Shown here in pieces: positions 51,986 through 58,000 of a stretch of 58,000 nucleotides of DNA. The first letter of the stretch is position 1. Every line of letters begins with the position of its first letter. The notes under the pieces were generated by a model, which worked only from the letters and a program-made list of their open reading frames with translations, made no database searches and was not told the DNA's origin. Source of the DNA: an uncultured Verrucomicrobiota bacterium (GTDB lineage Bacteria; Verrucomicrobiota; Verrucomicrobiia; Limisphaerales; UBA9464); assembly GCA_903896505.1 (NCBI GenBank), contig CAITXU010000297.1, positions 1-58,000 of the forward strand, given 5' to 3'. Made by a program: the position numbers and the translations under genes.

Positions 51986-52470
51986 TCGTTTCCTTTGGGG
52001 TAGTTGAAGGAGATATCGCGGTAAGCCTGTCCTGCAATCTTGATTTCTGACAGCGTGCCGTCAAATACGGCGTTGGTTTTCAGCCAGGGGGCCGAGGCGG
52101 CAAATTCCGAGGTGTCACCCACCCGTTCTCCCGTGGCTGCCGATTCAACGGCATGAAAATCAAGCGGGCCGAGCGAGGGACGGGTCACGCGAATCTGGAA
52201 TTGGGGCTGGGATATCCGGATGAATTTCTCCATTTCCCCATCCAGCACATAAGCCGTGATCACTTCTGAACCGGCCTCGTGCAGCAATTCAAGATGGTGC
52301 TGATCGGTTCCCAGCTCGACGACCGTTCCCCCATGCGGCGGCAGATGCTGATGATGGGATGAACCGGAAGCGGGAACCGGACCCGGGTCCGAGCGTCCGC
52401 ACCCGGCCACCAGAACGGTCAACGCCATCCCCCAGATTGGGCGACAATGGGTCCGTTGCATGGTGTTCAT
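51982..52470 (-). CDS. Lipoprotein of unknown function, paired with DUF3299-like gene
   Basis: From the ATG at 52470 this is 162 residues. The signal ends ALTVLVAGCGRSDPG, a lipobox with Cys anchor. The mature part begins HHQHLPPHGGTVVELGTDQH, a His-rich segment reminiscent of proteins with a HGG...LG..HHLE block. It ends in a beta-rich domain (AVFDGTLSEIKIAGQAYRDI). The His-rich start could bind a metal (speculative). The stop overlaps the DUF3299-like start by ATGA. The frame is open further upstream (to 52695) but that part is repeat sequence. Confidence 0.75.
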   Translation of the reverse strand: MNTMQRTHCRPIWGMALTVLVAGCGRSDPGPVPASGSSHHQHLPPHGGTVVELGTDQHHLELLHEAGSEVITAYVLDGEMEKFIRISQPQFQIRVTRPSLGPLDFHAVESAATGERVGDTSEFAASAPWLKTNAVFDGTLSEIKIAGQAYRDISFNYPKGNE

Positions 52471-52777
52471 GGAAGGCAAAGTTCCCCGCCGGAGCAATCG
52501 AATTGAGACCGCCATCCCATTCTTTGTTCCCCGCGGCCTGAGAGCACCTGGATTTCTTGACACTTCCTGGCGGGACACACCCGATTTAGAACGGTGTCGG
52601 TTAAACTGTCCCTTAGTGTGAAAGAATGCCCCCGGGAACGCGGACGTCTCGTCCGCAGGCGGTCCGAACCAAACCCGACCGGCAATCGCATCCAAAGAAC
52701 ATCGTGGAAGTTATTGACGGTTTGCTTCCAGTTGTTACCGTTCACGGCTCTGCTTCTTTCGGGAAGCGGTCGATGTC
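52471..52777. other. Divergent intergenic region with dispersed repeats upstream of rpmH
   Basis: 307 bp. It contains CTGTCCCTTAGT at 52606-52617 (third copy of the dispersed element) and the hairpin GCGGACGTCTCGTCCGC at about 52638-52654. GGGAAGC before the rpmH ATG is a plausible ribosome-binding site. No DnaA box with TTATCCACA was seen. Confidence 0.5.
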
Positions 52778-52915
52778 ATGAAACGCCAGTACCAGCCTTC
52801 CAAGATTCGTCGAGTCCGGCAGCACGGATTCCGCGCCCGCCTGGCCACCAAGAGTGGTCGCGGGATTTTGCGCAACCGCCGACGCGTCGGACGCAAGCGG
52901 CTTACCCCCGTCTGA
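52778..52915 (+). CDS. rpmH: Ribosomal protein bL34
   Basis: This 45-residue, highly basic protein starts [20 protein letters not shown], the near-invariant opening of bL34, and ends [13 protein letters not shown] lies 12 nt upstream. It binds the large ribosomal subunit. It is followed by rnpA, yidD, yidC and jag, the conserved order near many bacterial replication origins; dnaA is not on the other side here. Confidence 0.96.
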   Translation: MKRQYQPSKIRRVRQHGFRARLATKSGRGILRNRRRVGRKRLTPV

Positions 52916-53002
52916 CCTCCGGTGGGGTGGTTGCGAAGGTGCGCCCTGCAACTGCCACGCCCTTGAACCAGCTGTGATCGTTTGATGGCTTTGCCGACTC
53001 CC

Positions 53003-53425
53003 ATGTCAGCGCTCACTCGCCCCAGGGAAACCCTCAGTCGCACCCAGCGGCTACGGGCGAGTGGTGATTTTTTCCGACTGAAAGAGCAGGGGAAACGCCA
53101 CGTTCAAGGCTGTCTGATCGTGAATTGGCAGCCATCCTCTTCAGGCCATTCACCCAGGTTGGGGGTTGTAACGGGTCGACGCATTGGCGGGGCGGTCATT
53201 CGCAATCGGGCACGCCGACTTCTTCGCGAGGTTTTCCGGCGCAACCGATTTCGCATGGTTCCAACCCTGGCGGTCGTGCTTGTGGCCCGACCGTCCATTG
53301 CGACCAAGGAGTACCGACAGGTGGAATACGATTTTGTCGAAGCCCTCCGGCGCGCTCGTCTTCTGGCACCCGAGCCATCGGTTCCGCCAACGCTGTCCTC
53401 CACGGGAGGGCCGGTGCCGACGTGA
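53003..53425 (+). CDS. rnpA: Ribonuclease P protein component
   Basis: About 140 residues from the ATG at 53003; earlier ATGs at 52982 and 52985 are possible. The family signature [20 protein letters not shown] lies at about residues 62-81, with the basic RNR motif that binds the RNase P RNA. It aids 5' processing of pre-tRNA. It lies downstream of rpmH and overlaps yidD by 4 bp (GTGA), which points to one transcript. The C-terminal Pro-rich tail is not conserved in the family. Confidence 0.93.
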   Translation: MSALTRPRETLSRTQRLRASGDFFRLKEQGKRHVQGCLIVNWQPSSSGHSPRLGVVTGRRIGGAVIRNRARRLLREVFRRNRFRMVPTLAVVLVARPSIATKEYRQVEYDFVEALRRARLLAPEPSVPPTLSSTGGPVPT

Positions 53426-53679
53426 ATCCCATACGTTTTGTTCTGATCGCGCTGATCCGGGGTTACCAATGGGTGGTGTCCCCGATGCTGAGGGTCATGA
53501 CTGGATCGGTTGTCGCTTGTCGGTTCGAACCCAGTTGCTCGCAATATGCCGTCGAGGCTCTGCGGCGGCATGGTTCTGTATCCGGCACCCGTCTCTCGAT
53601 ACAGCGCCTGTGCCGCTGTCATCCCTGGGGAGTTGCCGGTTTCGACCCGGTACCCGAACGTTTGACTCAAGCTGATTGA
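53422..53679 (+). CDS. yidD: Membrane protein insertion efficiency factor YidD
   Basis: The GTG start at 53422, overlapping the rnpA stop by 4 bp, gives 85 residues. It has the diagnostic segments [31 protein letters not shown] and [17 protein letters not shown]. It works with YidC in inserting inner-membrane proteins, as its place between rnpA and yidC suggests. An insertion (RVMTGSVVA) sits between the SPM block and CRFEPSCS, where the usual sequence is shorter (LG..CRF.PsCS). Confidence 0.94.
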   Translation: MNPIRFVLIALIRGYQWVVSPMLRVMTGSVVACRFEPSCSQYAVEALRRHGSVSGTRLSIQRLCRCHPWGVAGFDPVPERLTQAD

Positions 53680-53686
53680 TATTTTC

Positions 53687-55471
53687 ATGGACCGCAAAGG
53701 CATCGGCATACTGGCCGCTTCAGTCATCCTCCTCATTGGTTGGTGGTGGGGGATCGGTCGACTTTTTCCCACCCAGCCGAAGCCACCCGGAATGACCAAC
53801 TCGGTGGTCGTGTCGCCGACCGCCATCGAGACGGGTCCCAACCGCCCCGTGGTTCCACCGTCATTGGGTGATCCGGTCCCCGTCGACACCTTTACCCCGG
53901 CGATGATGAACGGCGGGGCAACGGAAACCCTTGCCACCCTCGAAAACGACAAGCTCCGGGCCACGTTGACCTCCAGGGGCGGCGGCCTGAAATTCGTCGA
54001 GCTCAAGAAATATCCGGCCCGGGTCTCTCGAGGTCCCGACTCCAGTCACGAGCTGGCCACCCTCAATCAGCCGGCCTTTCTTCCGGCTTTTGTCTTCGCC
54101 AACAGCCCACAGTTGAATGGCGATGGCAGGTTTGCCCTTCACTCCGAGGCAGGTCTGGTTCGGTCGGAAAAGGTCCTGACCAACGGTCTCCGGGTGATTA
54201 AGGACTATGCGCTTCTGACCAATTACCAGATATCGGTAACCATCCGGGTCGTGAATGGCGGGACGGTTCCCGTCAGCCTGCCTTCCCAGGAACTCGTTAT
54301 CGGCTCAGCTGCACCCATGGAAGCCCACGAGGCGTCAGATACCCAGGGTGTATACTGGTTCGATGGGGACAAGGCGCAGCACGTCGATCCCCACTGGTTT
54401 GCCAATAAGACCCTCGGTTGCATCCCGGGAACCCCCCGCACGGAATACACCGGAGGAACAACCAACGTGGTCTGGACCGGAGTCCACAACCGGTTTTTTG
54501 CCCTGATCACGATTCCTGAAACTCCGGCACCGGCGATGATTGCCCGGAACTATCCGTTACCCAGCCCGAGTCCCGCGGCCATTCAAAATGATTCCCGCCT
54601 AAACCGGCAGCCCGAATTGCAGCAGGCCGCTTTTCTCTTTCCCGAATCGGTCCTGGCACCGGGCCAGGTGGTCGAACGTCGTTTTCAGGTTTATGCAGGA
54701 CCAAAGGAATACTTTACTCTTTCCCGGTTGGAGCCACAGCTCGACCTGGTCATGGACCTGACCGGCGTCACCGGTTTTTTTGCCAAGGGATTGTTGTTGG
54801 GACTCAATGGCCTTCACACCTTCATCCCCTCGTACGGTTGGTCCATTGTGGCGATAACCATCCTCATCAAGGCCCTTTTCTGGCCCCTGACCGCCATCAG
54901 TGCCCGGTCGATGAAAAAGATGCAGGCCATGCAGCCGGAACTGACGGCCTTGAAGGAAAAGTACAAGGATGACCCGCGCAAGATGCAGGAGAAAAATCTC
55001 GAGCTGATGAAGAAGCATGGGGTGAATCCTGCCGCAGGTTGCCTGCCCATGCTCATTCAGTTCCCGGTGTTCATCGGATTCGTCTTCATGGTGCGAACGG
55101 CCATCGAGTTGCGGGGCCAGAGTTTTCTTTGGGCGTCCGACCTCTCCCAGCCCGACACCCTCTTCACCATTCCGTTCGTGGGGTTGCCGTTCAATTTGTT
55201 TCCCCTGTTGATGATGGGATCCTCTTTGTGGGTTTCCAGTCTGACCCCTCCTTCCCCTCAGATGGACCCGGCACAACAACGGATGATTCGTTACATGCCC
55301 ATCATGTTCGTCGTGTTTTTCTACAACAACAGTTCGGGACTCACGTTGTATTGGACAGTGCAAAACCTCATCAGTGTTTTGCAGACGAAGATCACCCAAC
55401 GCAGTCGGGTCAAGAGCAACGACGCCTCCAAGACGGTCGTCGCGACCCCGGTGGTTCGACGGAAAAAGTAA
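53687..55471 (+). CDS. yidC: Membrane protein insertase YidC
   Basis: This 594-residue protein has an N-terminal TM helix (GIGILAASVILLIGWWWGIG), a large periplasmic beta-supersandwich domain (about 60-350) and the C-terminal insertase core of five helices. Core motifs are FIPSYGWSIVAITILIKALF, KYKDDPRKMQEKNLELMKKH, NPAAGCLPMLIQFPVFIGF and GLTLYWTVQNLIS. It inserts proteins into the inner membrane with or without SecYEG. It starts 7 bp after yidD and is followed by jag 19 bp later. Confidence 0.97.
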   Translation: MDRKGIGILAASVILLIGWWWGIGRLFPTQPKPPGMTNSVVVSPTAIETGPNRPVVPPSLGDPVPVDTFTPAMMNGGATETLATLENDKLRATLTSRGGGLKFVELKKYPARVSRGPDSSHELATLNQPAFLPAFVFANSPQLNGDGRFALHSEAGLVRSEKVLTNGLRVIKDYALLTNYQISVTIRVVNGGTVPVSLPSQELVIGSAAPMEAHEASDTQGVYWFDGDKAQHVDPHWFANKTLGCIPGTPRTEYTGGTTNVVWTGVHNRFFALITIPETPAPAMIARNYPLPSPSPAAIQNDSRLNRQPELQQAAFLFPESVLAPGQVVERRFQVYAGPKEYFTLSRLEPQLDLVMDLTGVTGFFAKGLLLGLNGLHTFIPSYGWSIVAITILIKALFWPLTAISARSMKKMQAMQPELTALKEKYKDDPRKMQEKNLELMKKHGVNPAAGCLPMLIQFPVFIGFVFMVRTAIELRGQSFLWASDLSQPDTLFTIPFVGLPFNLFPLLMMGSSLWVSSLTPPSPQMDPAQQRMIRYMPIMFVVFFYNNSSGLTLYWTVQNLISVLQTKITQRSRVKSNDASKTVVATPVVRRKK

Positions 55472-55490
55472 CCATTTCACCTGTTATCGT

Positions 55491-55970
55491 ATGGACCCCA
55501 AGGCAACCCTCGAGGAGCTTCTCCGACATCTCGGAATCTCCGCCACCATCACCGAGCAACCGTCCGAAGACCAGATCATGCTGGATATCGAGACGGACGA
55601 ACCGGCCCGTCTCATTGGACGGTCCGGACAGACCCTGGCGGAGTTGCAATTTCTGCTTAACCGGCTGGTCTTCAAGAACGATTCCAAAGTACCGCGGATC
55701 ATCCTCGATGTCGGTGGCTACCGGCGGCAAATTCGCGAATTGCTGAGTAAACGGGCGGTCGAGGCGGCCGAAAAAGTCCGACGCTGGGGTGACATTGTGG
55801 AACTGGAGCCCATGAACGCCTACGATCGCCGGATTATTCACCAGGCGCTCAAGGATGACCCCGATGTGGAAACCCACAGCGTCGAAGTCGACGGCAGTGA
55901 GAAAAAGGTGGTCCTCATCCGACCCCGTCGAAATCCCCCTGGCTCTGGGCCCGCCCGTCTGGCGGACTAG
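55491..55970 (+). CDS. khpB: KH/R3H RNA-binding protein (Jag/KhpB)
   Basis: This 159-residue protein begins MDPKATLEELLRHLGISATI. The KH domain holds the modified GxxG motif ARLIGRSGQTLAELQFLLNR at about residues 40-60. The R3H domain lies in LEPMNAYDRRIIHQALKDDP then VETHSVEVDG (about 105-135). The N-terminal Jag_N domain of Gram-positive homologues is missing. Its place after yidC, 19 bp downstream, is the usual one. Confidence 0.9.
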   Translation: MDPKATLEELLRHLGISATITEQPSEDQIMLDIETDEPARLIGRSGQTLAELQFLLNRLVFKNDSKVPRIILDVGGYRRQIRELLSKRAVEAAEKVRRWGDIVELEPMNAYDRRIIHQALKDDPDVETHSVEVDGSEKKVVLIRPRRNPPGSGPARLAD

Positions 55971-56221
55971 TGTCGTGTTTCCGAAATAGCTTGCAGTTTG
56001 TTGCGCCTAAAATGCCTCAGGGCGAAGCGCGGGGAGGGAGCATGCTCGACATCGGTGACCGACGAGCAACTCTTTCGGTCGCGGGTCAACATTTTGTGAG
56101 TACTCCCGAGGGTTGGAAACCGCTTTGCCCCCAGGAAAGCCCGCTTCACCACCGATTTTCCCCTCTCTACAACGGCATTATCGTTTTTGCCCCACGAGTT
56201 CGGTGCAATGCACGAACACGA

Positions 56222-57861
56222 ATGAATGTCACCCACTGCATTTCCAGAGCGCGGTCAGGCCCTTCGCGTTTCCGGGCGCTTCTCCTTGAGTGTTGGGGAT
56301 CGAAGCTGTTGGGATTTCTCGTCTGCGTGCTGGGCGCTGGTTTGATTCCGCAGTCGCTGGCGGCCCCGAGCATTGCGCGCATCTGGGACGAACGGGCGCT
56401 GGCCGGTATCCGCAAGGACACCCCGCATCCGCCCGGCCAGGCCCGCAATCTCTTCAGTTTCTCGGTCTGCATGTATGATGCCTGGTCCGCCTATGACACC
56501 AACGGTTCCGTTGGCTTCATTTACCATGCAAAACATACCGCCCCGGATGTTGTGGCCGCACGTCGCGAGGCCATCAGCTACGCCGTCTACCGGATGATGA
56601 GGGATCGTCACGCCTTCTCACGGACCGCCAAGGATTCACTGGCCGCCGACGATGCACTAATGGTGGCACTCGGCTACAATATCAACAATACCTCGCGTGA
56701 CCTGTCGACGCCGGCCGGGGTCGGCAATTCCATCTACGACGCCGTTTCAGCGTGGTTCAGCAACGACGGCTCCCGGGGAACCAACGGGACGCCTTATCCT
56801 CTCGCGGATCCCCCGATTGCATTCCCGGATTACCCCCCCAACGACGGGGGCTATGTTTATATCAATCCGCCCCTTGCCACGGTATTTGAGGGTATCACTG
56901 ACGGTGCAGGCCATACGGTGGTGGACGTCAACCATTGGCAGCGATTGCAAATCGTCAATGCGGTCGACCAGAACGGATTTCCGTCGGGTCCGGTGCAGCC
57001 GTATCTTGGAGTTCAATGGCTTCGAGTTCGCCCCTTCGAGTTGACGCGGACGGATCCCACCGTGCCTTGGATTGATCCGGGTCCTCCTCCGTTGTATGGC
57101 GGTTCAAGCCATGCCCAGTTCATTAAGGAACTCGTGGCCGTCATCACCGCCAGCAGTCAGTTGACCCCGGATGATGGCGCGTTCATCAATATCTCTCCGG
57201 CAGTCTACGGAAATAATAGTCTCGAGTACTCGGGGAATTATGGAGACGGCGCCCTCGATATCTACGATGGCCACGGATACGCCACAAATCCAGTCACCGG
57301 CCTCCCTTACGCGCCCAATATCGTCAAGCGCGGGGATTTTGCCCGCGTCATCGCTGAATACTGGGCGGATGGTCCAAATTCTGAAACCCCGCCGGGACAC
57401 TGGAATGTGCTCGCCAACGACATCGCCGACCATCCGCTGACCGTTAAACGCATCGGAGGTACGGGGCCGGTGGTGGATGACTTGGAATGGGACGTGAAGG
57501 CCTATTTCGCGATCAATGCCGCCCTTCATGATGCGGCGTGCGCCTGCTGGTCGATCAAGCGCTATTATGACGGGTGGCGTCCCATCAGTGCCATCCGCTA
57601 CGTTGGAGGTCTGGGACAGTCGACGAACCCCCGTCTCCCCTCCTACCACCCCAATGGTCTTCCATTGATCACCAATCTGATCGAGCTCGTCACTGCCTCC
57701 AGTGCCGCTCCGGGTGGCCGTCACTCCGGGTTGACCCCCGGTCAAATTGCACTCTACGTCTGGCCGGGTGAAACACCACAACGCACAGCCCCCAACGGCG
57801 TCGACTTTTTCGCGGCGGACACCTGGACGACCTACCAACGGACCAACTTTGTCAGCCCTGC
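56222..57861 (+). pseudogene. Vanadium-haloperoxidase-like exported protein, C-terminus lost to an IS
   Basis: From the ATG at 56222 the native part is about 546 residues. A signal segment (LLGFLVCVLGAGLIPQSL, then AAPSIARIWDERAL) leads a PAP2-type haloperoxidase-like domain. It has ARNLFSFSVCMYDAWSAYDT and the YYDGWRPISAIRYVGG motif, matching the K/R-Px...AIR block of vanadium-dependent haloperoxidase relatives. The frame reaches the second IS end at 57862 and stops at 57895, before the expected C-terminal His-containing motif. It is therefore probably inactive. The frame is open upstream to 55970 without a signal. It may once have been a bromo-/chloroperoxidase or an acid phosphatase relative. 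Confidence 0.8.
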
Positions 57862-58000
57862 TGAGATGGTCCCCGAAAACTGGACCAGTTGTTAAGTTAT
57901 GGTTTTGCGGGTTTGATCTGGAAGGAAAGGATCAGACCAATGAATGCAAAAGCGAAGCGAAAAAAGCACAGTGCAGCCTTCAAAGCGAAGGTAGGAATGG
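57862..58000 (+). mobile_element. Second IS3-family element, left part only (runs out of window)
   Basis: The end TGAGATGGTCCCCG, followed by TGGACCAG and GTTAAGTTA, matches the first IS ends (10 of 13 bases to the right end read inward, then GGACCAG and GTTAAGTTA to the left end). OrfA begins at 57940. It interrupts the haloperoxidase-like gene. It is related to but distinct from the copy at 1054-2465. Confidence 0.75.
57940..58000 (+). CDS. IS3-family transposase OrfA, 5' fragment
   Basis: The ATG at 57940 gives MNAKAKRKKHSAAFKAKVGM before the window ends. This is the same opening as OrfA at 1137 (MKAKRKRHQASFKAQVGL) with several differences, so it is a related but non-identical family member. 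GGAAAGG at about 57924-57930 could serve as ribosome-binding site. Confidence 0.85.
   Translation, partial: MNAKAKRKKHSAAFKAKVGM

Noticed and set aside
52471..52777. Possible replication origin next to rpmH
   Set aside because: The rpmH-jag cluster is often near oriC, but no DnaA boxes, AT-rich unwinding region or dnaA gene is seen here.
1..58000. CRISPR array or prophage
   Set aside because: No regularly spaced direct repeats of 24-40 bp and no phage structural or integrase genes were seen.

Overview
The window reads like chromosomal DNA of a Gram-negative, moderately high-GC bacterium of the PVC group, most likely Verrucomicrobiota (inference). It has an outer-membrane toolkit: a complete type II secretion (T2SS) operon, a PldA-type phospholipase and LPS-heptose genes. 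It also has Tat-exported Gfo/Idh/MocA oxidoreductases, a LamG/beta-propeller sensor kinase, an ECF-sigma plus large membrane protein set, and many short hairpin repeats between genes. Many neighbouring genes overlap by 4 bp (ATGA). No CRISPR array, rRNA or prophage was seen.

Layout. 1-1053: the 5' part of a ParA ATPase, four TTGGCCAAC-type repeats and a 5'-eroded XRE regulator. 1054-2465: an IS3-family element that ends inside a MutL/MORC-like GHKL ATPase gene. That gene is coupled to a C5-cytosine methyltransferase (to 3998), a remnant of a modification/defence locus. 4435-8572: heptose kinase hldA, gmhB, tRNA-Val, a PIG-L deacetylase and a serine hydrolase. 8775-15569: a peptide-export cassette with a PpiC/SurA-like protein, a peptidase-C39 ABC exporter carrying two cNMP-binding domains, an HlyD adaptor, a 58-residue Gly-Gly-leader peptide with a Ser/Pro-rich core, and a GT9-type glycosyltransferase with a cysteine cluster. 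15825-28406: a giant propeller sensor kinase, two Gfo/Idh oxidoreductases, a cyclophilin, a NUDIX hydrolase, an ECF sigma factor and two proteins of unknown function.

28737-48908 lies almost wholly on the minus strand. Read 5' to 3' it holds PldA, then two tandem copies of a module (exported sulfite-oxidase-fold-like protein plus hybrid histidine kinase), then the T2SS operon gspE-F-G-H-I-J-K-L-M-(C/P-like)-D. 48989-52470: SufE, a TatD hydrolase, a zinc alcohol dehydrogenase, a DUF3299-like protein and a lipoprotein. 52778-55970: the conserved rpmH-rnpA-yidD-yidC-jag cluster. 56222 to the end: a vanadium-haloperoxidase-like gene cut off by a second, related IS3 element that runs out of the window.

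The most interesting candidate is the 8.8-15.6 kb cassette. A short Ser/Thr/Pro-rich peptide with a Gly-Gly leader sits between a dedicated cNMP-sensing exporter and a glycosyltransferase. This suggests a secreted, possibly glycosylated peptide (a glycocin-like or other RiPP-like product), which I cannot match to a described system from sequence alone.
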